A stretch of 64,000 bases of DNA from Betaproteobacteria bacterium (lineage in GTDB: Bacteria; Pseudomonadota; Gammaproteobacteria; Burkholderiales; Usitatibacteraceae), in contig JADJEZ010000007.1 in assembly GCA_016708825.1 (NCBI GenBank), positions 1-64,000 on the forward strand, in the 5' to 3' direction. Each line of letters starts with the position of its first letter. Positions within the stretch are counted from its first letter, which is position 1. Below, in pieces: positions 9,386 through 21,388 of this stretch. Made by a program: the position numbers and the translations under genes. The notes beneath the pieces are model-generated. The model ran no database searches. It was not told the origin of the DNA and was given only the letters and a program-made list of their open reading frames with translations.

Positions 9386-11253
9386 TGGGCCTCGTCCCTG
9401 CAACCGAATCCTGCACGAGCGTTCCAACCCTGGATGAGCGTCCTTTCCCGGTTCCCTCCCTTCGACGGCGAAGCACGACCGTGCCGCGCCATCGGCGGGG
9501 CAAGGTGAGCTTTCGCGGCCTCGCCGTCCTGGCCCTTGTCCTGGGTGTCGCGTCGGCGGCCGAGGTGCGGGCCGCGTACACCGTCGAGTGGGAAGCGCCG
9601 AAGGAGCTCCAGGCGCTCTTCGAGAAGCACCTCCCGCCGCCCGCCGAGGACGCGACGGAAGATCGCGGCGTGCTCCGCCGGTGGATGCGCGAGGTCCGCC
9701 GCCGCGCCCCCGAGATCGCCGCCGCCGAGGGCTGGTTCTCCGCGCAGGTCGAGTTGACGGACGAGGGCGGCCGCGTGCGCGCCGTTCTCACGCCCGGGGC
9801 GCGCACCACCATCGACACGGTGACGATCGAGTTCCGCGGCGATCTCGCGGGCGAGGGCGCCTTTCGCGAGGCCCGTCGGCGCGCGCTCGAGTCGTCGTGG
9901 CTCCTCGCCTCCGGGATGACGTTTCGCCAGGCCGCGTGGGACGAGGCGAAGGCGCGCCTGGTGGACGCGCTCACCGCGGACGACTACGCGGCGGGCGAAC
10001 TGGTCGATAGCGAGGCCCGCATCGACCCCGTGGCCGCGAAGGCGCGCTTGCGGCTCGTCGTAGACAGCGGCCCCGCCTTCTCCCTGGGCGAGGTGCAGGT
10101 GAGCGGGCTCGCGCGCTACCCCGCCTACCTCGTCGACCGCCAGTTGGACATCGACCCCGGCGAGCCCTACCGCACCGAGCGGCTCCTCGACCTGCAGCGC
10201 GCGCTCCAGAGCGCCCCGTGGTTCGCCAACGTGCAGGTGGAGATCGACCGCGACCGCGCGAACCCGAAGCGCGTGCCCGTGCGCGTGACCGTGCTCGAGC
10301 GGCCCGTGGCCGATGTCGGCTTCTCGCTCGGCTACGGCACCGATTCCGGCGTGCGCGGCGAGGTTTCGCTACGCCACCGCAACGCGCTTGGCCGCGGCTA
10401 CGACATGCGCTCGGCCCTGCAGGCGGACAAGAGTCGCCAGATCGGCTACGCGGATTTCCACCTGCCCCAGGGGTCGATCGGTTCGCTCCTCACGGGAACC
10501 TTTGCCATGAAGGACAGCGTAGGGTTCCTGGGCGAGCACACCGCCAACCAGGGCCTGGACACGCGCCGCGGCGCGGTCGCGGGATACCGGCAGTTCCTCT
10601 ACGACGGCCTCGAGTTGCGCGTGGGGCTTTCCTTCCAGGTCGAGCAGGCGAAGCCCGACGGCGCGGAACGATCGATCAAGCGCGCGCTCGCGCCCGTCGG
10701 CCAGCTCACCTGGCGCACGGTCGACAACGTGCTCGACCCGAGGCGCGGCGGCGTGCTCAAGCTGAACCTCGCCGGGGGCACGAAGTCCGCGCTCTCCGAC
10801 CAGGATTTCCTCATGACCTACGCGCAGTACCAGCACTGGTTCACGCTCTCGCCGAAGGACCAGTTTATCCTGCGCGCCGAGGCGGGCTACACCATCGCCC
10901 CCAGCCGCACGGGGATTCCGGAGGATTTCCTCTTCCGCGCGGGCGGCTCGCGCTCGGTGCGCGGCTACGCCTACCAGAGCCTCGGGCCGCGCGACGGCGA
11001 CGCGATCGTGGGCGGGCGCTACCTCGCCACGGGCACGGTGGAGTACGTGCGCTGGTTCTCGCCCGCGTGGGGCGGCGCGGTCTTCCTGGACGTGGGCGAC
11101 GCGGCCGACGCGCGCGAGGACCTGGACGCGGTCCGGGGCTACGGAATCGGCGCGCGCTGGCGCACGCCCGCGGGACCGCTCGCCATCGACATCGCCTACG
11201 GGGAGCGCGACCGCAAGGTTCGCGTGGGCTTCTCCGTCTCGGTGGCCTTCTGA
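9385..11253 (+). CDS. tamA: Translocation and assembly module subunit TamA (BamA/Omp85 family)
   Basis: TamA is an outer-membrane Omp85 barrel that works with TamB in envelope homeostasis and insertion of some outer-membrane proteins. The protein has up to 622 residues: signal peptide, three POTRA-like domains (about 60-310; VQVSGLARYPAYLVDRQLDI is a POTRA start), and a C-terminal 16-strand surface-antigen barrel containing FLFRAGGSRSVRGYAYQSLG, the VRGY motif of Omp85 proteins. It ends in Phe, as outer-membrane barrels usually do. The first ATG (9385) gives a long leader; GTG 9481 or 9505 would put the basic signal-peptide region (RHRRGKVSFRGLAVLALVLG) at the N-terminus and may be the real start. 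tamB follows after 8 bases. Confidence 0.88.
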   Translation: MGLVPATESCTSVPTLDERPFPVPSLRRRSTTVPRHRRGKVSFRGLAVLALVLGVASAAEVRAAYTVEWEAPKELQALFEKHLPPPAEDATEDRGVLRRWMREVRRRAPEIAAAEGWFSAQVELTDEGGRVRAVLTPGARTTIDTVTIEFRGDLAGEGAFREARRRALESSWLLASGMTFRQAAWDEAKARLVDALTADDYAAGELVDSEARIDPVAAKARLRLVVDSGPAFSLGEVQVSGLARYPAYLVDRQLDIDPGEPYRTERLLDLQRALQSAPWFANVQVEIDRDRANPKRVPVRVTVLERPVADVGFSLGYGTDSGVRGEVSLRHRNALGRGYDMRSALQADKSRQIGYADFHLPQGSIGSLLTGTFAMKDSVGFLGEHTANQGLDTRRGAVAGYRQFLYDGLELRVGLSFQVEQAKPDGAERSIKRALAPVGQLTWRTVDNVLDPRRGGVLKLNLAGGTKSALSDQDFLMTYAQYQHWFTLSPKDQFILRAEAGYTIAPSRTGIPEDFLFRAGGSRSVRGYAYQSLGPRDGDAIVGGRYLATGTVEYVRWFSPAWGGAVFLDVGDAADAREDLDAVRGYGIGARWRTPAGPLAIDIAYGERDRKVRVGFSVSVAF

Positions 11254-11261
11254 GGCGCGCC

Positions 11262-14200
11262 ATGGGCCCGCCGCGCAAGCGATCGCGACTTCGCCGCTGG
11301 CTCTTCGGCAGCGCGTGGGCCACGCTCGCCTTCGCGGTTCTCCTCGCCGCCGCCGGACTGTGGCTCCTGGGCACGGCCTCCGGCGCGCGCTTTGCGCTCG
11401 AGCGCGCGCTGGCGCTCGCCGGTGGCACGGTGGGCGCCGTCGAGGGCCGCCTCGTCGGGCCGCTTTCCGTCGGCACGCTGGAGATCTCCACGGCGGAGCT
11501 TCGCGTTCGCGCGGAGCGCGTCTCGCTCGACTGGTCGCCGCTGCGGCTCGCGGGAAGCGAAGTGCGCGTGCAGCGCCTGCACGCCGCCTCGCTGCGGATC
11601 GACACGGCAGCCTCCGGCGAACCGGCGCGCGAGCCGGCCTCGCTCGTGCTGCCGGTGCGCCTCTTCGTGGAGCAGGCGGGCGTCGACGTGCTGCGCGTGG
11701 GCACGATCGGCGTCGACGGCGGCGTGGAGCTTCGCGAAGTGTCGGCGAAGCTCGCCGCGGACGAGGCCGCGTGGATCGTGGGAGACGCGCAGGCCGAAAC
11801 GCCCCTCGGACGCGCGACCGCCTCCGGGACGCTCGGCGCGCGCCGGCCCTTCCGCCTCGATGCGCGGGGCGAGCTGGCCGGGACACGCAACGGCGCCGCC
11901 TACCGCGCCCGCGTGGAAGCGAAGGGCCTGCTCGCGCAGTTCGAGGCCACGCTAGCGGGAAGCGAAGGCGGGCTCACGGGCACGGGTGCCGCGAGTATCG
12001 GGATCTTTTCCGCCGACCCCGTGCGCAAGCTCTCTCTCGAGCTCGACGGCGTCGATCTCGCGGGCTTCCTCGCCGCGCCGCGCACGAAGCTCGCGGTGGT
12101 GGCCGAACTCGCGCCGGAGCCGGGAGCCCTTCTCGCCGGTCCCGTGAAGATCGCCAACGCCGACGCGGGCCCCATCGACAGGCAGCGCCTTCCCATAACC
12201 GCCGCTTCGGCACGACTCGTGATCGCGAAGGACCGCATCGAGGCGAAGTCCCTCGCGCTTTCCTTCACCGGCGGCGGGCGCGCCGAAGGCCGGGCCGCGT
12301 GGTCCGGGGGAAAACTCGATGCGAAGCTCGCGGTGAAGGATGCCGACCTCCTCGTGTGGCATTCCGCGCTCAGGGCCACGAAGCTCTCCGGAGACGTGAG
12401 CGCGGTCGCGTCCGCCGAGACGCAGTCGTTTGGCGTGGCGCTCGCGGAACCGCGCTTCGAGATCCGCGGCGAGGCGACGATCGCGAAAGGGATTCTCACC
12501 GTGGAGCGCGCGCGCCTTGCGCGCGGCACTGCTTTCGCCGAAACGAAGGGCAGGCTCGCCCTGGGCGGCGCGCGGGAGTTCTCCGTCGACGGGCGCGTCG
12601 AGCGCCTCGACCCGGCGGAATTCGCCAATGTCCCGTCGGGCGACCTGAACGCGGTCTTCGCCGCCAGCGGGCGCCTCGCGGGGAACACGGCGGGCGAAGC
12701 GGACGTGCAGGTCGCGAAGAGCCGTTTCGCGGGGCTCGCGGCGGAAGGCCGCGTTCGCTTCTCCGCCGAGGGCGCGCGCATCACGAAAACCGAAACGGAT
12801 ATCGCCCTCGGCGCCACGCGGCTCGCGGCGAGCGGCGCACTGGGCAAGGCGGGCGACGTGCTCGCGGTGAAGCTCGCGAGCCCCGACCTCGCGCCCCTGG
12901 GCAAGGCATTCGGCGTCGCACTCGGCGGAAGCGTCGCGGTCGACGCGACCGTAGCGGGCGCCTTCTCCGCACTCTCCGGGCGAGTCTCCGTGGACGCGAA
13001 GGACCTCGCGCTGCCCGGGGCGCTGCGCGTGGCGGCGGCGAAGGGCGCCTTCGAGCTCAGCCCCGGCGAGGCGGGATCGGCGAGCGGAAGGCTCTACCTG
13101 CGCGGCATTTCGCGCAAGGGCGAGAAGGACGCGTGGGTGGAGAAGGGCTCCGTCGTGGTCGAGGGCACGCGCGCCTCGCATGAGGTGCGCGTGGCGGCCG
13201 ATTTTCCGGAACGGCTTGGGCTGCGCGCCCTGTTCGACGGCGGGCTCGTCGCCGGCGCGCGGTTGCCCGAGTGGCGCGGCAGGCTCTCCTTCCTCGAATC
13301 GACGGGCCGCGCGCCACTCGCCCTTGCTGCGCCGGCGGCGCTCTTCGTGAGCACGGAGCGCATCGAGCTGGGCGAGGCGCGGCTCACCGGTGACCCTGGG
13401 GAAATCCGCATCGCGCTCCTGCGCTGGACGCCGAAGGGCCTGGAGACGCGCGGCTCCGTCGATGCCGTGGACGTGCGAGCCGTGCGGCGCATCCTGGATC
13501 TCCAGGCCGCGGTCGGCTCGAACCTGGTCCTCGACGGTGCCTGGGACATACGCCTCGCAGAAACGCTCGACGGTTTCGTCGCGCTGCAGCGCAAGAGCGG
13601 CGACCTGCGCGTGGGCGAGCCGCGCCAGGCGCTGGGGCTGGAGACGCTCGCCGCCCGCGTCGAGGCGGCTGCGGGCCGCGTGAAGGCGAGCCTGGAAATG
13701 CGCGGCAAGCAGGCGGGCCGATGGCAGGCCGAGGCGTCGGCAAGCGTGCGGCGCGGGGCCGAAGGCTGGGAACTTTCCCCGGTCGCTCCGCTGGAAGGCC
13801 GGTTCACCGTGGATGTGCCGGAACTCGCGTGGATGGCGGGCTGGATCGGACCGGAGGCGCGCGCGGGCGGGCGCTTGCGTGGCGAGGGCACGCTCGCGGG
13901 CACGGTGCGCGACCCCACCTGGCGCGGGCGCGTCGAGGCCACGGGGCTCAAGCTTCGCGAGCCGGCGCTCAGCGGCGAGGTGGCCGACGGCACGATCATC
14001 GTGGTGCTCGCCGACCGTGAAGCGCGCCTCGAGCGCTTCACGCTCTCCGCCCCTGGCAGCCCACGGCGGAAGCCGCGCGCGCGATCGCCGCGGCGAAGCG
14101 CCCGGCAGCCGGAACGATTACCGCGGAAGGCGCGTTCGATCTCGGCACGCGCAAGGGCAGGCTCGCCGTCAAGGCGAGCGGCTATCCGCTGACGCGCCTC

Positions 14201-15141
14201 GCGACACGCTTTCTCGCGGTGTCCGGCGAGGGCCGCGCCGAACTCGATGGAGACAAGACCACGCTCACCGGCGACTTCACCGCCGACGCGGGTTGGTTCG
14301 GCATCCCCGCTTCCGCGCCGCCTTCGCTCTCCGACGACGTGATCGTCGAGCGCGGCGCCGAGGCGCCGCTCGCGAAAGGCGCGGAACGCCTGCACCTCGA
14401 CCTGCGCTTCGGCCTGGGCGAGCACCTGCATTTCCGCGGTCGCGGCCTCGACACGCGCCTCGCCGGGTCGCTTCGCCTCGTGGGCGACGTCGGCGCGAAC
14501 CTGCGCACCACGGGCACGATCCGCGCGGTGGGCGGCACCTACGACGCCTACGGCCGCACGCTCGCCATCGAGCGCGGCGCGCTCAACTTCCAGGGCGCCG
14601 TGGACAACCCGGGGCTCAATGTCCTCGCGCTGCGCAAGGGCCTCCCGGTGGAAGCGGGCGTGGAAGTGCTCGGCACCGTGGCGCGGCCGAAGGTGCGCCT
14701 CTTTTCCGCGCCGGAAGTTCCCGAGCCCGAGAAGCTCGCCTGGCTGGTGCTCGGGCGGGGCCAGGGCGAGGTCTCCGCGGGGACGCCTCGATCCCTGTGG
14801 GCGCGGCCAATGCGTTGCTCGGGAGCGACTTGCCGGCGAGCTCCAAGATCCTCGCGGGCTTCGGCCTCGACGACGTGAGCATGGGTCGCGACGTTTCGGG
14901 AGCCCTCGGCACGCTGCCGCAGAGCACGGTGGCGGGCAGGACGGGGGAGACCTCGACCGCGGAAGTGGTGACGGTGGGCAAGCGCCTCACCGACGACATC
15001 TACGTCTCCTACCAGCAGGGTCTCGCCGACGCCGAAGGCTCGCTTCGCGTGGCATGGCAGCTCACCCGGAGCCTGCAGCTCATCCTGCGCGCGGGCTACC
15101 TGCCCGGCGTGGACGGCGTCTACCGGTTCTCGCTCGACTGA
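11262..15141 (+). CDS. tamB: Translocation and assembly module subunit TamB (two frameshifts)
   Basis: TamB is a very long inner-membrane-anchored AsmA-like protein that spans the periplasm and contacts TamA. After repair it has about 1293 residues. An N-terminal membrane anchor (about 13-38, ATLAFAVLLAAAGLWLLG) is followed by long beta-rich repeats and the conserved TamB/DUF490 C-terminus (TGTIRAVGGTYDAYGRTLAI; YQQGLADAEGSLRVAWQLTR; ends GVYRFSLD). The frame breaks twice, at a C run (14050-14053) and a G run (14779-14782). Adding one base at each restores one continuous reading (LSAPWQPTAEAARAIAAAK; VSAGDASIPVGAANALLG). Both are homopolymer losses, so I treat the gene as intact in the organism. 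Confidence 0.88.
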
Positions 15142-15401
15142 CGCATACCCCCCGCTTGCGGGAACGTAAAACCCATGTTAGCGTCCGCGGCCTGAACGGT
15201 TGAGGTGCGCAAACAGCGGGATCGCGCGCGCCGGCCGTCCAGCGGTGCACGGGCGTTGGCGTCGCCCGGCGGCGACACGTCACCGGAAATCCTCGAACGA
15301 CGCCTTGACCGACGAGCGCAACCATCGATTCGAGTGTCGCGACACCGTTGCCCGGCCCCGTTCGGAGCCCGGCTTCCCCAGTCGAACGCCAAGGACAGCC
15401 C
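15142..15401. other. Intergenic stretch before the A-B-C array
   Basis: 260 bases between tamB and the first array gene. No open frame, palindrome or convincing promoter pair stands out; the promoter of the first array gene should lie here. Confidence 0.4.
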
Positions 15402-18400
15402 ATGAAGGCCCGTGACCGTTTTGCCCGCGTTTTCGCAGTCGTGCTGTGCGCCCTCCTCGGTGTGGTGGCAGCGCCCGCGCTTGCCGCCCCGACCGTCTCG
15501 CTCACCTCCCCCGCGTCGGGCGCCAAGTTCGGCGCGCCGGCCACGGTGACCCTCACGGCGACCGCCACGCCGGCGGGGGGCACGACGATCACCAAGGTGG
15601 AGTTCTTCCGCAGCTCCACGCTGATCGGCACCGTGACGGCCTCGCCCTATACCTACGTCTGGACCAACGTCGCCATCGCCAGCTACTCGCTCACCGCCAA
15701 GGCGACGGCGAGCGACAACTCGACCAAGACCTCGACCGCGCGCTCCATCACGGTGGCCACCAACGTGCTGCCCACGGTGAGCCTCACGGCTCCCGCCAAC
15801 AACGCGAGCTATGCGGCGCCCGCGAACATCACGATCACCGCCACCGCCACGGATTCGGACGGCACGGTCGCGAAGGTCGATTTCTATGCCGGGTCCACGC
15901 TCCTGGGCACCGACACCACGTCCCCTATTCCTTCGCGTGGAACGGCGTTGCGGCCGGCAGCTACTCCCTCACCGCACGCGCCACCGACAACTCCGGTGGC
16001 GTGAAGACCTCCGGCGCCCGGGCGGTGACGGTCACCGCGCCTTCGCCGCCGCCCACGGTGAGCCTCACTGCTCCTGCCAACGGCGCCACATTCGCGCCGC
16101 CGGCCAGCATCGCGATCGCGGCCACGGCGACCCCGGGCAGCGGCGCCTCGATCAGCAAGGTGGAGTTCTTCAATGGGGCCAGCCTCCTCGGGCAGGACAC
16201 GACCTCGCCCTATGCCTTCGCGTGGAACGCCGTGCCGGCGGGCGCCTACACGCTCACCGCGAAGGCCACGGACAACAAGGGCTCCGCGACCACTTCCGCG
16301 CCGATTGCGGTGACGGTGGCCGTGCCCGCGCCGCCTCCGGCCGTCTCGATCACCGCCCCGGTGGTGGGCACCGCGTACACGGCGCCCGCGACGATCGCGA
16401 TCGTGGCGACGGCAAGCGCCACGGCGCCCGCGACGATCGACAGCGTGGAGTTCTACCAGGGGGCAAGCCTCCTCGGCACCGCCACCTCGGCGCCCTATTC
16501 GTACACCTGGTCCGGCGCGCCCTCGGGCGGCTACACGATCACCGCGCGGGCGGTCGACAGTGCAGGCAAGTCGGCTATTTCCGCGCCGACCTACGCGGCC
16601 GTGGACGGCGCCGACAGTTGCGCGACCACGCCGCCCGTGAGTGCCGCCGAAGCAGCCACGAAGCTCGCAATGCTGCAAAAGCTCCCGATCAGCTTCGAGG
16701 CGAACCAGGGGCAGGCGAGCGCGCCGGTCGAGTTCCAGGCCCGCGGGCCCGGCTACCAGCTCTTCCTCACGCCCGCCGAGAGCGTGCTGGCGTTGCAGCG
16801 CATCGAGCCGGAAAGTCCCATGGCCGAAACTCGCCTGCCGAAGCACGCGCTGCGGGCGCGAACCGCCATGGTCCGGATGCGCTACCTGGACGCCGATCCG
16901 AAGCCGGCGATGATGGGGGGAGCCGCAGGCGCAGCGCAGCCACTATCTCGCCGGCCGCGACCCGGCGTCGTGGCGCACGAACGTGCCGCACTTCGCGCGC
17001 GTGCGCTACGAGGGGCTGTATCGCGGCATCGACCAGGTCTTCTACGGCAATCCGGGCCAGCTCGAGTACGACTTCATCGTCGCGCCGGGCGCGGACCCGG
17101 GCGACATTCGCATCGCGCTCGAAGGCACTACACGGATCGCCGTGGACGGCCAGGGCGACCTCGTCCTCGAAACCGCGCTGGGCGATGTCGTCCAGAAGAA
17201 GCCCATCGCCTACCAGGAAGTGGACGGCGTGCGCCGCGGCGTGGAGGCGCGCTATCGGCTCGCAGGCAATATCGTCGGGTTCGACCTGGGGCCCTACGAT
17301 CGCGACCGCGCGCTCGTCATCGACCCGGTGCTCGTGTACTCGACGATCGTGGGCGGGACGAGCAATGGGTCCGGCGCGAATGCGATCGCGCTCAGCCGCT
17401 GTGGCGAGGCGTTCATCGCGGGCTGGACGTACGCGACGGATTTCCCGACCACGCCGGGCGCCCCGCGCCGCACGGCCATCGCGGAGGGCATCATGGGCTT
17501 CGTCTCGAAGCTCGACCAGGCCGGCACCGCGCTCCTCTACTCGACGTACCTCACCGGCACCGTCATCGATTATGGCGACGGCTACTTCTCGTCCCAGAAC
17601 ACCGAGGCCACCGCCATCGCGGTGGACGCGACGGGCCATGCCTTCGTGGCGGGCAGCACCAACGCGACCGATTTCCCGGCCACGCCCGGAAGTTGGAATA
17701 CCGCGCCGACGTATCCTGGCTCGCCGGGTGGTTTCGCGGCGAAGCTCAACACCGACGGCACGGGCTTCCTGTATTCCACCTACGTGCCCGTGGGACTGGA
17801 GACGATCGCCGTCGACGCCGCCGGCAGTGCCTATATGGCGGGCGGCCGCGTCGTATGGAAGCTGGATTCGGCGGGCGCGTCCGCCGCTTACGAGTTCCTG
17901 GTGGGCGTGTCGTGGTATCCCCCGGGCGACACGGCGCACGCCATCGCCGTCGATGCAGCGGGCAACGCGTACGTCACGGGCAGCACCTATTCCAGCGACC
18001 TGCCCGTCACCGCGGGGGCCTTCCAGACGACGCGCCCGAACCCGACGGAGACGAGCCGTGCGACGGGATTCGTCGCCAAGATCAACCCGGGCGGCACGGC
18101 GCTCGCCTACGGCACCTACCTGGGCACGGCGAGCATCACCTATCCGTTCGGCCTCGCGATCGACGCGGCCGGCAACGCGTACGTCACGGGAATGGTGTCG
18201 GACAGTACCGGTATCCCCAATTTCACCGGACCGTTCACGTCCTTCAATGACGGCGTGAATCACATGGGCAACTACCACGCGTTCATCGCGCGGCTGAACG
18301 CTTCGGGAACCGGCCTCGGCTACTTTTCGCGATTTGGCGGAAGCGGGTGCTCTGGCACGTCCTGCTACTCCGCCACGACGCGCGGCACGGCCATCGCGCT

Positions 18401-20761
18401 GGATTCGGTAGGCGCCGCATGGATCGCCGGCACCACCGGTTCGAACCGGATTCCGCTCGTGAAGCCGCTGGTATCCACCTTCGGCCAGGGCAACGGTCCC
18501 GATCTCTTCGCGGCGAAGCTCTCGCCTTCCGGCACCACGCTCGCCTTCTCGACGCTGCTGGGCGGTACCCTCGACGCGCCCTCGCCGCCCAACGGCCCGG
18601 GGGGTTCCTTCGCTACGGGCATCGCCGTGGACGCGATCGGCTCGGCCTACGTGACGGGCATGACGTCGAAGACGGATTTCCCGACCACCGCCGGTGCGTT
18701 CCAGGCGGCATTGAACGCGAGCGCGGGCGTCGGCGCCTTCGTCATGAAGATCAACGAGTCCAAGGACGCGACGACCACGCTCTCCGTGACGCCCAACCCC
18801 GGCGCGGTCGGATCGCCGACGACCCTCACGGCCACCATCGCCGGCAACGCGCCCACGGGCACGGTGACTTTCCTGGACGGCGCGGCGATTCTCGGCACGG
18901 CGCCGGTGAGCGGCACCGCGGCGCAGTTGGTCACCGCCACGCTCGCCGGCGGGGCGCACTCGCTCACGGCGTCCTACGCGGGCGATGCGCACAACAACCC
19001 GGGCGTGTCCGAAGCCGTGCTGCTCAACCTGACGGACCCGCTCACGCCGCCCCTGCTCACGATGACGGGCATCGCCGACGGCGCCTCGTTCACGGCGGGC
19101 GCGGGCGGCACGTTCAGCGGCGCTTCCGTCACGCTGAACGCGAGCGCGGCGGCCGGCAACCTGATCACCCGGCTCGAGATCAGGTTCAACAGCAGTTACT
19201 ACTACGTGATCTATGCCGATCCCGGCGCCTCGTGGACGTGGAACCTGCCCGCCCTCGCGCCGGGGATGCACACGATCTACGCCATTGCCCAGGACAACCA
19301 GGGGCACACGACCACCACGCCCGTGGTGCGCTTTGTGGTGAACGCGGCGGGGCGAGCCCACCCACGGCGGTGGCGATCACCGCACCGGCCCACGGGGCGA
19401 GCTTTGTGTCGCCGGAGCCCATCGCGCTGACGGCCACCGCCACGGCCGGGGGGGCGGCGATCGCGAGCGTGGCCTACTACGTCGACGCGATCGCCGTGGG
19501 CCAGGCGAGCGCAAGCCCGTACGCTTTCACGTGGACGGGGGCGCAGCCCGGGACCTATTCGCTCATGGCGCTCGCGATGGATGCCACCGGCGGGCGCAGG
19601 CTCTCGGCCCCGATCACGGTGACGGTGGGCCCGGCGCAGCCCCCGGCGGTGGCGATCACCACGCCCGGCAATGGCGCGGCCTACACGGCGCCGGCCACGA
19701 TCGCGCTCGCGGCCAACGCCACGGCCGCGGGCGGGGCGACGATCGCGAAGGTGGAGTACTTCAACGGCCCGGCCCTGGTGGCGAGCGCGACCTCCGCCCC
19801 GTACACGGCCACGTGGTCGAACGTGGTGGCCGGCAGCTACACGCTCACCGCCAAGGCGACCGACAGCCGCACCGCCATGGCCACGTCCTCACCCGTTGCG
19901 GTGACGGTGACGGGGGCGGCGCCTGCGCTGGCGATATCGGCCGCCGCGGGCCTCGACGGCTCCACGGTGAACGAGACGACGGTGCTGGTGAACGGGACCA
20001 TCACCGCGCCCGCCAACTCCGGGGTGACGGTGAACGGGGTGCTGGCCACGGTGGGCACCGACAACCAGTTCTCGGCGAACGACGTGCCCTTGAGCGCGGG
20101 GGCCAATGCGATCACGCTCACCGTGACCACGCAGGACGGGGCGAGCGCGAGCCAGGCGATCACCATCAACAGCAGCGGGGTAGCGGCGGCTTTCATGGTC
20201 TCCCTCGACGAGCCCGACGGGATCGCGCCGCATACGGTGACTTTCACGGTGAGCGGGGGCGCGACGCCGGTGGCTACCATCGAGTTCGACGTGGACGGCA
20301 ACGGGACGGTGGATGTGACCACGCAGGGGATCCCGGCGGCGGGGGTGGAGGCGACGTACTCGAGTGCGGGGACGGTGCGGCCGCGGGTTACCTTCAAGGA
20401 CGCGTCAGGCAGCGTGATCTATACGACCACGAAGCAGGTGCACATCGCGGATCCCATCGCGAAGTACAACATCCTCAAGGGTGTCTACACCGATATCGTC
20501 AGTCGACTGTCGGCTGGGAACGGGACATCCGCGAGCGGTCTCTTTGTTGAGGACAGACGCACGGACTATCAGGACTTCTTTGCGCAAATCGGGTCGAACC
20601 TAGCGAGTGTCGCGGCCCAGCTCGGCCAGTTGCGTGGCGGAGCGACTACGGGGAATCGTGGTGAGCTGGTCGTGGTCCGGGAGACGTCGGAGGGGCAAAC
20701 GGCCTTCACCATTCACGTTATTCGAGGCGCCGACGGAATCTGGCGCATCGAGAGCATGTAA
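15402..20761 (+). CDS. Array gene A1: exported Ig-like / DUF7948 / SBBP-repeat protein (three frameshifts)
   Basis: The only full-length 'A' gene, about 1786 residues after repair. Order: signal peptide (1-27, KARDRFARVFAVVLCALLG); four Big_7-type Ig-like modules (about 28-410, each with KVEFF or KVDFY and SPY-F-W); a DUF7948-like region (about 420-645, starting LPISFEANQGQ); SBBP beta-propeller repeats (about 645-1120, such as AIAVDATGHAFVAGSTNATDFP); a Big_3-type Ig domain (about 1125-1205); three more Ig-like modules; a PKD-like segment (about 1600-1670); and a C-terminal domain (about 1685-1786) ending GIWRIESM. Frameshifts at about 15925, 16915-16920 and 19349-19352 all lie in C or G runs, and one added or removed base restores each. 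Likely a surface or secreted protein; its ligand is unknown. B1 follows after 9 bases. Confidence 0.75.
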
Positions 20762-20770
20762 GGGGAATCC

Positions 20771-21388
20771 ATGAAGATCAAGATCAAGCACATGGCGTGG
20801 GCAGGCGGACTCGCCATCCTCTTCGGCCTGTACAGCGTCTACGCGGCGCAGGGCACCGTCATCGATGGCTCGACCGGGAAGCCGATGGCAGGAGTCCATA
20901 TTGTCGCTTCGTGGAGCGGGTCGATCGCAATGCCCGTCCAGCCATCGACGCGTTGCTACCACGCAGAGGCGGCCGTCACTGACGAGCGAGGTCGGTTCAG
21001 CCTGTCAACGTTCTCCGGCAACTGGAATCCGCTGATGTGGGATCGGACGCGAAGCGTGTGGGCCCTCGCGTCCGGATACGTCACCTCGGACAAAAGCGAC
21101 TACGGAAGCCTCGATCTTGTCTTGATGCCGGCCACTGGGACCAAGTCGGAGCAGTTCAAGGCACTTCCTCTTCCTGACGCACTTGGATGCCCGGGGGATG
21201 AGAAGCCATTTCTTGCCTTCTGGCGAGTGCTACACGCGGAAGCGTTGCGGCTTGCGGAAACGCGTGAAGAAAAGCGGTTCTCGTCGCTGCGCCTTTTTGA
21301 AGTCGAGATGATCGAGCATGGTAAGGAGGAGGCGCACGAGAGGCTGAATGCTCGCTCACGCCTCGAACTCATGGAGGGCAGAAAATGA
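20771..21388 (+). CDS. Array gene B1: exported carboxypeptidase-regulatory-like protein (diverged copy)
   Basis: 205 residues. An N-terminal hydrophobic segment (about 8-28, AWAGGLAILFGLYSVYA) looks like a signal peptide or anchor, followed by a short beta-sandwich with GTVIDGSTGKPMAGVHIVAS, the pattern of carboxypeptidase-regulatory-like domains, and a helical, charged C-terminus. It is the most diverged of the seven B copies: it lacks the TRGMYTGKDG block but keeps the position, length, GTV-D--TGKP--G motif and a Cys at the equivalent place (TRCYHAEA). The start has a good AAGGGG 5 bases upstream. Its stop overlaps the C1 start (ATGA), implying coupled translation with C1. Function unknown. 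Confidence 0.65.
   Translation: MKIKIKHMAWAGGLAILFGLYSVYAAQGTVIDGSTGKPMAGVHIVASWSGSIAMPVQPSTRCYHAEAAVTDERGRFSLSTFSGNWNPLMWDRTRSVWALASGYVTSDKSDYGSLDLVLMPATGTKSEQFKALPLPDALGCPGDEKPFLAFWRVLHAEALRLAETREEKRFSSLRLFEVEMIEHGKEEAHERLNARSRLELMEGRK

Noticed and set aside
16767..19361. 864-codon minus-strand frame inside A1
   Set aside because: Low-complexity Arg/Gly/His product opposite the SBBP repeats, whose plus-strand reading is clearly the coding one.
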